Below, one piece after another: positions 8,557 through 16,600 of a DNA stretch of 22,779 bases. The stretch covers positions 1-22,779 of the forward strand of contig CAZQDA010000042.1 in the NCBI GenBank assembly GCA_964592155.1. Reading direction: 5' to 3'. The notes beneath the pieces are model-generated. The model saw only the letters and a program-made list of their open reading frames with translations. It did no database searches and was not told where the DNA came from. Every line of letters starts with the position of its first letter. Within the stretch, counting starts at the first letter, position 1. The DNA is from Christensenella sp964592155. Its GTDB lineage: Bacteria; Bacillota; Clostridia; Christensenellales; Christensenellaceae. A program made the position numbers and the translations under genes.

Positions 8557-8605
8557 TCCATTACAGACGTTCTTACCCGCATATTCGGGCAGCGGACCAT
8601 CCTAA
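8557..8605 (-). promoter_or_regulatory. Probable L19 (rplS) ribosomal protein leader
   Basis: The transcript between trmD and rplS holds TTAGGATGGTCCGCTG, a 4-bp CCCG/CGGG hairpin with a six-base loop (8576-8589), then AAGAACGTCTGTAATGG just before the AGGAGG site. From memory this resembles the Firmicute L19 leader, in which L19 is thought to bind its own mRNA and repress translation. The match rests on remembered consensus and was not scored. Confidence 0.5.
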
Positions 8606-8619
8606 TTCAAAACATAAAA

Positions 8620-8648
8620 AGTTTATCACAATCTGACGAAAAGATCAA
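8620..8648 (-). promoter_or_regulatory. Weak candidate promoter for rplS
   Basis: On the minus strand TTGATC (8643-8648, overlapping the trmD stop) and TAAACT (8620-8625) are separated by 17 bases. Each matches 4 of 6 consensus bases. It would start a transcript just upstream of the presumed L19 leader and give extra rplS expression. Chance occurrence cannot be excluded. Confidence 0.28.
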
Positions 8649-9382
8649 GATTGTTTTTCAAGTTCTTCGAGAATCTTCCTGTCCTGCTTTGTAAGCTCTG
8701 CTTTTTCCAGAAGATCCGGTCGGCAAAAAAACGTTTTTTTCAGCGATTGTTCCCGTTTCCATGCCGCTATATTCTTGTGATGCCCCGATAGCAAAACCTC
8801 CGGAACCACCATCCCGCGAAAGTTTGAAGGGCGGGTATATTGCGGATATTCCAGTAAATACTCACTGAAACTTTCCTCTCCCACCGATTCATCGTTGGAA
8901 AGCACGCCCGGCACATACCGCATCACGCAGTCCATCAGCACCATTGCGGGAAGCTCTCCGCCTGTCAGCACATAATCGCCGATGGAGATTTCTTCCTCGA
9001 TCAGATGATCCAGCACCCGCTGATCCACGCCTTCGTAATGCCCACATAAAATGTTCAGGACTTCATACTCCGATAGTTCCTGTGCCTTTTGCTGGGTCAG
9101 CGGCTTCCCCGCCGGACTCATATACAAATTGCGCGCCCTTTTGTCCGCATAACGCTCCGCAAGCGCTTCAAACGAGCTGAACAACGGCTGCGGCATCAGT
9201 AGCATTCCCGCTCCGCCGCCGAATGGATAATCATCCACACGGTTGTGTTTGTCCTCTGTGAAATCACGAAAATTAACTGTGTTGATTTCGATCAGTTCCC
9301 GTTGTATGGCCTTTTCACACAAGCTTGTGCCTGTAAAACCTTCAAACATTTCCGGAAAGATCGTCAGGCAGTTAAATATCAT
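8645..9382 (-). CDS. trmD: tRNA (guanine-37-N1)-methyltransferase
   Basis: 245 residues. It uses S-adenosylmethionine to form m1G37 in tRNAs with G36-G37, which prevents +1 frameshifting. SPOUT/trefoil-knot features are visible: FNCLTIFPEMFEGF at the start, RVDDYPFGGGAGMLLMPQP, and the knot region CGHYEGVDQRVLDHLI..EISIGDYVLTGGELPAM. The C-terminal part has PSNFRGMVVPEVLLSGHH. The ATG at 9382 overlaps the end of rimM by 11 bases and follows a GAGGT site with about 8 bases of spacing. The frame is open 12 codons further up inside rimM but has no family similarity there. rimM-trmD-rplS is the standard order. Confidence 0.97.
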   Translation of the reverse strand: MIFNCLTIFPEMFEGFTGTSLCEKAIQRELIEINTVNFRDFTEDKHNRVDDYPFGGGAGMLLMPQPLFSSFEALAERYADKRARNLYMSPAGKPLTQQKAQELSEYEVLNILCGHYEGVDQRVLDHLIEEEISIGDYVLTGGELPAMVLMDCVMRYVPGVLSNDESVGEESFSEYLLEYPQYTRPSNFRGMVVPEVLLSGHHKNIAAWKREQSLKKTFFCRPDLLEKAELTKQDRKILEELEKQS

Positions 9383-9896
9383 AAACTGCAACCTCACTGA
9401 GCTTTTCCGTATCCACAATAATCACGCCTTTTTCAAGGTTCTTTTCGAGTACAACCTGTGGTATCGCCGGAAACATACAATTTCCGCGCTCCGCCGTTTT
9501 TACAACGTACACGTCCGTGGCGCCGTTTTGCAGAATATCCAATAGCGTTCCGAGCAATAATCCGTCATTGCCGGCAACGGCAAGACCGATCAAGTCACGA
9601 ATGTAGTAAGCTCCTTCCGGCAATTTTGCAGCGTTCGCCCGATCAATCCAAACCATCTGTCCGCGCAGCGCTTCCACTGCGTTGCGGTCTTCATAGCCTG
9701 CCAGTTTCAAGTACGCAAAATGTCCGTCTGTCCTCGCGCTTTCCACAGTAACCTGCTCATACACACCGTCGGTTAAGAAAAACACATGCGATAAGTATGA
9801 AAAACGCGAGAAATCATCCGTAAACGCATCCAGCTTGATTTCCCCTTTGATGCCCTGCGGTTTTAAGATGCGCCCAAGCTCGAAATAGTCCGTCAT
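9372..9896 (-). CDS. rimM: Ribosome maturation factor RimM
   Basis: 174 residues. RimM binds ribosomal protein S19 and assists assembly of the 30S head and 16S rRNA processing. The N-terminal RimM barrel shows ELGRILKPQGIKGEIKLDAFTD and GYEDRNAVEALRGQMVWID. The C-terminal PRC-barrel shows YYIRDLIGLAVAGNDG..LGTLLDILQNGATDVYVV and ends PAIPQVVLEKNLEKGVIIVD. The start ATG overlaps the khpA stop in an ATGA, and the stop overlaps trmD by 11 bases, so its translation is probably coupled on both sides. Confidence 0.97.
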   Translation of the reverse strand: MTDYFELGRILKPQGIKGEIKLDAFTDDFSRFSYLSHVFFLTDGVYEQVTVESARTDGHFAYLKLAGYEDRNAVEALRGQMVWIDRANAAKLPEGAYYIRDLIGLAVAGNDGLLLGTLLDILQNGATDVYVVKTAERGNCMFPAIPQVVLEKNLEKGVIIVDTEKLSEVAVYDI

Positions 9897-10120
9897 AAGA
9901 TCTCTACAATATACTTTTTGGATGATTTTGTCGTCGCTGCTTTCACCACAGTGCGGATCGCTTTTGCAATCCTTCCCTGTTTACCGATTACTTTTCCCAT
10001 ATCGTCAGCCGCAACCGTCAATTCCAAAACAAACGCATTCTCTTCTTCACGCTCATTTACGCGAACCGACTCGGGATCATCCACCAAATTTTTGGCAATG
10101 TATTCTACTAATTCACGCAT
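9893..10120 (-). CDS. khpA: KH-domain RNA-binding protein KhpA (YlqC)
   Basis: 75 residues, a single KH domain. The RNA-binding loop is present as VIGKQGRIAKAIR, with the GxxG motif GKQG. KhpA usually pairs with KhpB/Jag and affects cell elongation and small-RNA or mRNA binding in Gram-positive bacteria. The partner is not in this window. The gene lies 11 bases after rpsP, behind a GGTGG-type site, and its TGA overlaps the rimM ATG. The rpsP-khpA-rimM order is strongly conserved in Firmicutes and supports the call. Confidence 0.94.
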   Translation of the reverse strand: MRELVEYIAKNLVDDPESVRVNEREEENAFVLELTVAADDMGKVIGKQGRIAKAIRTVVKAATTKSSKKYIVEIL

Positions 10121-10131
10121 AGAAAGCCACC

Positions 10132-10371
10132 TTAGTTGATTGCGCCGCTTTTTTTCAGTAATGCGCGCGCAGTATCCGTGGGCTGTGCACCATTGCCGAT
10201 CCAGCTTTGCGCTTTTTCATTATCCAGTTTCAGGTCCTTTGTAAGGGGGTTGTAATAACCGATTTCCTCGATGTATCTGCCGTCGCGGGGCGCTCTTTCA
10301 TCCGCTACCACCATTCTGTAAAACGGTCTTTTCTTGGAACCCATTCTTTTCAATCTGATTTTTACTGCCAT
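10132..10371 (-). CDS. rpsP: Small ribosomal subunit protein bS16
   Basis: 79 residues, typical length. bS16 is an early-assembly 30S protein. MAVKIRLKRMGSKKRPFYR, VVADERAPRDGRYIEEIGYYNP and the C-terminal AQPTDTARALLKKSGA are diagnostic. The ATG follows a TTGGAGGA site. An 80-base gap separates it from ffh, in which neither a terminator nor a convincing promoter is visible, so it is probably transcribed from the ylxM promoter. Confidence 0.98.
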   Translation of the reverse strand: MAVKIRLKRMGSKKRPFYRMVVADERAPRDGRYIEEIGYYNPLTKDLKLDNEKAQSWIGNGAQPTDTARALLKKSGAIN

Positions 10372-10451
10372 GATTTTGATCCTCCAAATAATTTCATATC
10401 ATAATATTTGATTGCCGATAAAACGGTCATTCACTGATTCTATCCGTCTGC

Positions 10452-11774
10452 TCAGAATGGCATACGGAACATCCCTTTTCGTTTTCCGCCTTTTCCGGAG
10501 AACTGGCGAAGCATCTTTTTCATCTGGTCAAACTGATTTAAAAGACGGTTCACTTCCTGCACCGTGGTGCCGCTTCCCGCACAGATTCTCTTTCTGCGCG
10601 AACCATTGATAATCTGCGGATTCAAACGCTCTTCACGCGTCATAGAACGAACGATCGCCTTTGTACGCTCAAGCTGTTTTTCATCAAGAGACATGCCTTT
10701 TAATTTATTCCCGCCCGGCATCATCGCCAGAATATCGCTCATAGAGCCCATATCCTGCAATTGCTCCATCTGCTCCAAAAAGTCTTCCAGAGTCAGCTGA
10801 TCCTTGGATATTTTCTTTTGAAGCTCTACGGCTTTCTTTTCCTCAAAAGACGCTTCCGCTTTTTCGATCAGCGTCATCACGTCGCCCATGCCCAGAATGC
10901 GCGATGCCATGCGATCCGGATAAAAGGGTTCCACGTCTGTCAGTTTTTCACCCACGCCCACAAATTTGATCGGTTTTCCGGTCACCGCGCGCACAGACAT
11001 TGCCGCACCGCCTCTGGTATCGCCGTCGATCTTTGTGAGAATAACTCCGTCAATGCCGATGTTGTCATTGAATGTTGTCGCGGCGTTGACCGCGTCCTGA
11101 CCTGTCATTGCGTCCAGCACAAGCAGCGTTTCCGTCGGATTCGCCGTCTGCTTCAAATTCTTTAGCTCTGTCATCATCTCATCGTCGATGTGCAGCCGTC
11201 CCGCGGTATCCACAATGATAATATCGCAGCCGAGCTTTGTCGCCTGCTTCAATGCTTCCTTATAAATTTTGGAGGCATTTTCCTGCCCCATATCAAACAC
11301 ATCTACGCCAACCTGCTCACCAACCACATGCAGCTGCTTGATTGCCGCCGGACGATAAATGTCACATGCCACCAAAAGCGGCTTTTTATTTTGTTTCTTA
11401 TAATATCCCGCAAGCTTTGCACAAAAGGTCGTTTTCCCCGCGCCCTGCAAGCCCATCATCAAGATCACCGTAGGCGGGGAGCTTGCCAGCTTGATTTCAG
11501 CCTGCCGTCCTCCCAAAAGCTCTGTAAGCTCATCGCGCACAAGCTTCACAACCTGCTGTCCGGGCGTCAAACTTTCCAAAATCTGTGAGCCGACAGCCTT
11601 TTCCGACAGCTCTTTAATGAACTTTTTCACCACCAGAAAGTTAACGTCTGCTTCCAGCAAAACAAGCTTCACCTCTCGCATTGCCGCCTTGATGTCGCCC
11701 TCCGAAAGCTTGCCGCGGGAAGTCAGCTTTTTAAACACATTCTGCAGTTTTTCCGCAATACCTTCAAATGCCAT
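10452..11774 (-). CDS. ffh: Signal recognition particle protein Ffh (SRP54)
   Basis: 440 residues. Ffh binds SRP RNA and signal sequences on nascent chains and delivers ribosomes to FtsY at the membrane. The N domain (1-90) includes SEGDIKAAMREVKLVLLEAD. The G domain has P-loop GLQGAGKTT (108-116), DTAGRLHID, TKIDGDTRGGAA and the FVGVGEKLTD region. The Met-rich M domain begins near 325 and includes MMPGGNKLKGM and the SRP-RNA binding INGSRRKRICAGSGTTVQEV. The start ATG directly follows the ylxM TAA (TAAATG), with GAGGAG inside the end of ylxM, so the two are coupled. FtsY, its receptor, is encoded just upstream in the preceding unit. No SRP RNA gene was recognised here. Confidence 0.98.
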   Translation of the reverse strand: MAFEGIAEKLQNVFKKLTSRGKLSEGDIKAAMREVKLVLLEADVNFLVVKKFIKELSEKAVGSQILESLTPGQQVVKLVRDELTELLGGRQAEIKLASSPPTVILMMGLQGAGKTTFCAKLAGYYKKQNKKPLLVACDIYRPAAIKQLHVVGEQVGVDVFDMGQENASKIYKEALKQATKLGCDIIIVDTAGRLHIDDEMMTELKNLKQTANPTETLLVLDAMTGQDAVNAATTFNDNIGIDGVILTKIDGDTRGGAAMSVRAVTGKPIKFVGVGEKLTDVEPFYPDRMASRILGMGDVMTLIEKAEASFEEKKAVELQKKISKDQLTLEDFLEQMEQLQDMGSMSDILAMMPGGNKLKGMSLDEKQLERTKAIVRSMTREERLNPQIINGSRRKRICAGSGTTVQEVNRLLNQFDQMKKMLRQFSGKGGKRKGMFRMPF

Positions 11775-12020
11775 TTATTTCTCCTCAAAGAGTTGCTTTT
11801 TTACCAGCCCAAGCTTTTCTTCCATATCCTTAAGCTTTGTTTGGGCACGCTTTAGCGTATCCAGTACTCCCTGACGCGATATTCCTGCCTCCTGGGCAAT
11901 CTCCGCAAGGGAATAATCGTCATTATAATAAAGGTCAAATATTCGCGCCTGTTTTTCCGTTAAAAAACTGCCGTAAAAATCATAATATACGCTAAGGCTC
12001 AAATCTTTTTCATGCTTCAT
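11775..12020 (-). CDS. ylxM: YlxM/UPF0122 family HTH protein, SRP-associated
   Basis: 81 residues with a sigma-70 region-4-like helix-turn-helix: YDFYGSFLTEKQARIFDLYY followed by YSLAEIAQEAGISRQGVLDTLKRA. YlxM is encoded next to ffh in many Firmicutes and has been shown in Streptococcus to interact with SRP components and modulate the pathway. DNA binding has also been suggested from the fold. At 81 residues it is about 25-30 shorter at the C-terminus than Bacillus YlxM, ending soon after LGLVKKQLFEEK. It is the first gene of its unit, reached from the consensus promoter at 12077-12105, with GGTGGG near the ATG. Confidence 0.9.
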   Translation of the reverse strand: MKHEKDLSLSVYYDFYGSFLTEKQARIFDLYYNDDYSLAEIAQEAGISRQGVLDTLKRAQTKLKDMEEKLGLVKKQLFEEK

Positions 12021-12040
12021 TTTTTCCCACCGATCAAAAA

Positions 12041-12074
12041 AACAGGTGTTAAGGATAAGACCTTTACACCTGTT
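12041..12074 (-). terminator. Terminator-like hairpin between the MBL gene and ylxM, overlapping the ylxM start site region
   Basis: On the minus strand AACAGGTGT and ACACCTGTT form a 9-bp stem, with an A-A mismatch, four more pairs (AAGG/CCTT) and a six-base loop. The T tract is seven bases (12036-12042). It suits termination of the hisS-to-MBL unit. The predicted ylxM start falls within the first arm, so ylxM transcripts would carry only a shortened 5' stem. Confidence 0.72.
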
Positions 12075-12124
12075 TGATTATAAATGGTTTCCGTTCAGAT
12101 GTCAAGCACAAAACCTTTACACCT
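12060..12124 (-). repeat. 12-base direct repeat flanking the ylxM promoter
   Basis: AGGTGTAAAGGT (minus strand) occurs at 12060-12071 and again at 12113-12124, the latter overlapping the TAG of the MBL gene. The two copies bracket the whole promoter. A related inverted copy, AGGTGTTAAGG on the plus strand (12044-12054), forms the other arm of the hairpin. Function is unknown. Confidence 0.8.
12077..12105 (-). promoter_or_regulatory. Consensus sigma-A promoter for ylxM-ffh unit
   Basis: On the minus strand a perfect TTGACA (12100-12105) and a perfect TATAAT (12077-12082) are 17 bases apart. The predicted start is at about 12070-12071, roughly 50 bases before the ylxM ATG. This should be a strong constitutive promoter, as expected for SRP and ribosomal protein genes. 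Confidence 0.9.
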
Positions 12125-12761
12125 ACAACCTCAGCAATTGCTTCTTCGTAATGGGCGCTCCATGTCCCGGATAAAATAGCTCCGCATCCACCTGTTTGAG
12201 CCGATCAAGGCTTTTGCCCGCCGCTGCAAAGTCTTCTGCGATACGCGCCCTGCTGGCGCCGCCCATGTTCATAATGGTATCGCCCGCAATACATTCTTTT
12301 CCAACCAGAATACCCACTGATCCCGCCGTATGGCCAGGTAAAGCAATCACCTGAGCGTCAATGCCGTAGCCGCTCAAATCCTGACCGTCTTCCAAGTAAA
12401 AATCCGGCTCAAATGGCTCCATTCTGGTTTTGCGAATGGTGGCAACCGACACTTTTTTGATAAAATATCCAACCAGACCACGCGAGTGGATCTCGTGAAT
12501 ACGGTTATCCCGCGCAAGCTCCAAATCCGTCCTGCCCATCGCAATTTTCGCGCCGTAGTGCGCAGCGAGAAAGGCAGCGCTGTAACAATGATCAAAATGT
12601 CCGTGGGTCAGCAAAATAAGCTTGATATCCCATGGCTTTAAGGCGCTCAAAAGAGCTGCTCTCGTGCTTTGCCTGCCCGTATCCACAAGTGCCGCCATAT
12701 CTCCGCTTTCAATTACAAAACAATTGTCCCCGCCAAAGCGCAGATGATAAAGCTTTGTCAT
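12123..12761 (-). CDS. Metallo-beta-lactamase-fold hydrolase
   Basis: 212 residues, about the length of the single-domain glyoxalase II-like group. All metal ligands of a dinuclear MBL site can be traced: His53, His55, Asp57 and His58 in THGHFDH, His144 in LPGHTAGS, Asp161 in AGDTIMN and His200 in FYPGHGAP. It is therefore probably an active cytosolic hydrolase, but the substrate cannot be read from the sequence. Glyoxalase-type thioester hydrolysis is the commonest guess, and no catalytic partner gene is adjacent. It starts 8 bases after the ftsY stop and so is the last gene of the hisS-to-ftsY unit. Such a gene is not usual between ftsY and ylxM. Confidence 0.9.
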   Translation of the reverse strand: MTKLYHLRFGGDNCFVIESGDMAALVDTGRQSTRAALLSALKPWDIKLILLTHGHFDHCYSAAFLAAHYGAKIAMGRTDLELARDNRIHEIHSRGLVGYFIKKVSVATIRKTRMEPFEPDFYLEDGQDLSGYGIDAQVIALPGHTAGSVGILVGKECIAGDTIMNMGGASRARIAEDFAAAGKSLDRLKQVDAELFYPGHGAPITKKQLLRL

Positions 12762-12769
12762 TTTTTCCC

Positions 12770-13669
12770 CTATTCCAGAATCGCTTTGGCAAATTCTTTC
12801 GCATCAAAGGGCTGCAAATCGTCCACGCCCTCGCCTACGCCGATAAAACGAACCGGTACGCCCGTCATATCCTTTACGGCGCACACCACACCGCCTTTCG
12901 CCGTTCCATCCAGCTTTGTGAGGATGATGCCTGTCAGTTTCACGCTCTCGTTAAACACCTCTGTCTGGGAAATCGCGTTTTGCCCCGTTGTGGCGTCCAC
13001 AACAAGGAACGTTTCCCTGTGTGCCTCCGGATACTCCTTATCAATCACACGGTTGATCTTTTCCAGTTCGCTCATCAGATTTTTTTTGTTGTGCAGCCTG
13101 CCCGCCGTATCGATAATCAACAGATCGATATCCGCATGTTTTCCCGCGTCAATCGCATCATACACAACCGCCGCGGGGTCTGCCCCCTCCGCGTATTTAA
13201 TCACGCGCGTACCGGTTCGCTCTCCCCAGATGGAAAGCTGCTCCGCCGCCGCTGCGCGAAAGGTATCCGCTGCCGCAAGCAATACTTTTTTGCCCTGTTC
13301 ATGATAATAGTTAGAAAGCTTGCCGATGGCCGTCGTCTTCCCCACACCGTTTACGCCCACAATCAGCATCACCGTTGGCTTGCCAATCTCAAGAGGCGGC
13401 GCGCTCATATAATCAGCCAGAATATCCACGAGCATGTCTTTGATCTGCCCGGACTCTGTTACCTTATTTTCTTTCACCCTGTCGCGCAGCGTCTCCACGA
13501 TCTTTTCCGTGGTCGCATAGCCAAGATCAGATAAAATAAGCGCTTCTTCCAGTTCTTCAAAAAATTCCTCGTCAACCTTTCTGAAATTTTTGATAACATT
13601 GTTGACCTTCGCGGAAAAATTTTCTCTTGTTTTGTTGACTCGTTCCTTTAATTTATCGAAAAAACCCAT
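12770..13669 (-). CDS. ftsY: Signal recognition particle receptor FtsY
   Basis: 299 residues. FtsY is the SRP GTPase receptor that docks Ffh-ribosome complexes at the membrane. The N domain starts FFDKLKERVNKTRENF with a short basic amphipathic helix, so the long acidic A domain of E. coli FtsY is absent, as usual in Firmicutes. The G domain shows P-loop GVNGVGKTT (105-113), DTFRAAAAEQL, IDTAGRLHNK, TKLDGTAKGG and FIGVGEGVDDLQPF. Two ATGs lie two codons apart. The second (13669) is chosen because GAGGA (13676-13680) is 6 bases upstream of it but touches the first ATG (13675). The gene begins just after the smc stop, and smc-ftsY is a classical pair. Confidence 0.97.
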   Translation of the reverse strand: MGFFDKLKERVNKTRENFSAKVNNVIKNFRKVDEEFFEELEEALILSDLGYATTEKIVETLRDRVKENKVTESGQIKDMLVDILADYMSAPPLEIGKPTVMLIVGVNGVGKTTAIGKLSNYYHEQGKKVLLAAADTFRAAAAEQLSIWGERTGTRVIKYAEGADPAAVVYDAIDAGKHADIDLLIIDTAGRLHNKKNLMSELEKINRVIDKEYPEAHRETFLVVDATTGQNAISQTEVFNESVKLTGIILTKLDGTAKGGVVCAVKDMTGVPVRFIGVGEGVDDLQPFDAKEFAKAILE

Positions 13670-13675
13670 GTTCAT

Positions 13676-13680
13676 TCCTC
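13676..13680 (-). promoter_or_regulatory. Ribosome binding site deciding the ftsY start
   Basis: GAGGA on the minus strand has no spacing to the ATG at 13675 and 6 bases to the ATG at 13669, which favours the downstream start. Confidence 0.65.
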
Positions 13681-13687
13681 ATTTCTT

Positions 13688-16600
13688 TTATAATTGTACG
13701 GATACGATATCGGAAACTCCCTTTTCTTGCATCGCGATTCCATAGAGCGTATCGCAGATCGCCATGGATGGCTTTCTGTGCGTAATCACAATGAACTGCA
13801 AATCCGCGTGTGAAAGAGTTTTCAAATACTCTGAAAAACGGATCACATTCGCGTCGTCAAGCGGCGCGTCAATTTCATCCAAAAGACAGATGGGAGAGGG
13901 ATTGATGTGCAGCATCGCAAATAGCAGAGCAATTGCTGTGAGCGCCTTTTCTCCACCTGACAAAAGCTGGATGTTCTGCAGCTTTTTTCCGGGCGGTTCC
14001 GCAATAATTTCCACGCCGCATTCCATAATATCCCCGCTGTCGTCAAGCTCCAGCGCTGCATATCCGCCGCCGAACAGCTCCTGAAATGTCTTCTGAAAAT
14101 TTTCGTTGATAAGTGCAAATTTTTCGCGAAAGCTTTCTTTCATGCCGGATAACAGGTCGTCGATCACCACCTGCAAATCCCGTCCTGCCGCGATTAAATC
14201 TTCACGTTGGACGGTAAGTCCGTCGTAACGCTCCTTGACGCGCGTATAATCCTCAATTGCGTTCGGATTCACCGCGCCCATATCACGAATACATTCCTTA
14301 ATTTCGTCAATTTCCTTCACAGAAGCCTGATAAGGAAACTCCTGCTTGAAAGGGAGCGCGTTTGCATACGTAAGACCGTAATCGTCCCACAGCTTTGTCT
14401 GATAGTTTTCGCGCGATAGCTCCAGTTTTTCCCTGTTTGCGATATACTTATATTTCAGTTCAATTAAGGAATCTTTCTGCGCCGCAAGCTCCGTGCCCTT
14501 TTGTTCGGATTGCTCGATCTGAATATTCAGGTCATCACGAAGCTTCAGCTTGCTTTGCATAACTTCCCCCGTCGTGCGCACCTGCTCCAGAATTTCATCC
14601 AGTTGCCCGCGCAGCTCAGCCTTCTGGTGCGTAATTTGCTTCATTTCGGCTGTGAGCGTTTCATTCTGGTGCTGCATCAGGGCAAGGTTTTGCTTTGCTT
14701 GCGCAATCGAAGCGCGAATATGCTCCGCTTCGTTAAGCAGCATATTTTTCTGGTTGTGAAGTTCTGTCTGCTCCAGTTCCTTTGCCGTCAAAATATCTTT
14801 GATCTCAGAGATTTCCGCTGCATTTTTGGCTGCGCTTTCTTCCATCTCCGTCTGCTTTTTCACCAGCAGGTCAAACGATGCCTTTGCCTCTTGCGTATCC
14901 ACGGTCAGCTTTTCTAATTGGCTGCTTAAGCCATCGAGCTCCATTTGCGCATGTTCAAATTCTTCCTGCAATCTTGCGGCTGTGTTCTCCCTGTCTGCAA
15001 GCATATCCTGCGCCGATTTCAAGCGTTCTTTTGTCTGCGCGGATTCAATCTCCTGCTTGCGCAATTGTTCCAGCGCCTCTTGCTGCCTCTGCTTTTCCTG
15101 CGCCAGTTTTTCCTTGCAGGCAGTCGCCTCCTGCTGGCTTTCTTCCAATTGTTTCTTATGCTTAATCAGATTTTCTTCCAGTTCCTGTGCCATGCGTTTT
15201 CTGGAAAGAAGCCCTGTTTTGGTGTTTTTCAGGCTTCCCCCTGTGATCACGCCGCCCGGCTTAATAAAATCCCCGTCCATGGTCACCGCACGAAACGTAT
15301 AATCAGATTGCTTCATCAGGCGGATCGCACTGTCCATATCCCGCACAATCACAGTGCGCGCAAGCAGAAAATCAACCGCGGGGCGTATTTCCGGCGGGCA
15401 GTCAATCGCCTCACTGGCGATACATTCTACGCCATCCATGGAAAGGTGTGCTTTTTCATCCTTTTGCAGATAGCGCACTTTTAAAGATTTTGTGGGCAGG
15501 AATGTCACCCGCCCCAGATTGTTTTTCCGTAAATAGTCGATGATACTCTTTGCGTCGGCGTCTTCCTGTACAACCACATTTTGCAGCGCATTGCCCAGAA
15601 TCACCTCGATCGGCGTTTCATATTTCTTTGGTACGTCTATAACCTCTGCCAGTACGCCCTTGATTTTTCCCGCAATATCAGGCGATTTTTTGGAATGTTT
15701 AAACAGGGATTTCACACTGTCAAAATATCCCTCGTATTCATCCCGCATGTCGTTTAATAACTGAAAACGCGATTGATCCTCGCTGATTTTTCTGGAAATT
15801 TGCGCAACCCGCTCCAAAGCTTTCTGCTCTTCCGAGCGCAAAACGGCAATCGTCTGTGCCGCCTCATTCATCACTTCGCGCATCTTGGTTGCCTGCTTTT
15901 CATATTCCCTTGTTTCCGCAAGCAATTCTTCAAGTTGCTTTGACAGATCCTGTAAATATTGCTGATGTTTTTTTGTTTGGGCGTCCGCCTCCAGATGTTT
16001 CTGCGTCAATAATTCGCGCCGCAGCTGCTTCTCACTAAGCTCAATTTGCATGGATTGCAGTGCCACTCGCGCCTCTTCCACATCCCGCTTCGCCGATTCA
16101 ATCCTGCTAAGCACATCCCCTGATTGACCCGTGATCGTTTCGATATTTTTTCTCAGCCCCAGGATTTCTTCATATTTCTGGTCAATCGCGCTGTTTTTTT
16201 CATTGATTTGAACGTTTATCTCTTCTATCTTCCGTTCATTTTGCGCAATGGTATCTTCATAACTATCACGTTTTAACGAATTATCCTGCATCGTCGTAAG
16301 ATGCGTGGTTTCTTTTTCTTCCAGAAGATTCAGTGCGCCCTTGATCCGTTCCTGCTCGCTCATCTGTTGCGCAACCGCAGCATTTTGCTGCTCAATTTCA
16401 ATCTGTAGAGCCTGCAACTGTTTTTTTGCATCAGAAATACGAGCCGCTTCCGCATGGATCAATGCGGTCATGTCCTGAAATTCCTGTTCGTTTTCCCCAA
16501 TCTGTTCTTCGTTCTTGGCGATCCGCTCTCCCGCCCTGTCATACTGGTATAAATACAGGTTAATCTCAAGCTCTTTTAAGCGGTCGCGCAATTTCAGATA

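Noticed and set aside
10372..10451. 80-base gap between ffh and rpsP as a regulatory leader
   Set aside because: Only the rpsP ribosome site is clear; no stable hairpin, T tract or good promoter was seen.
12632..13534. A 300-codon open frame on the plus strand
   Set aside because: It lies antisense to ftsY and the MBL gene, has no ribosome site and an atypical composition rich in His, Arg and Cys; it is a shadow of the GC-skewed codons of the real genes.
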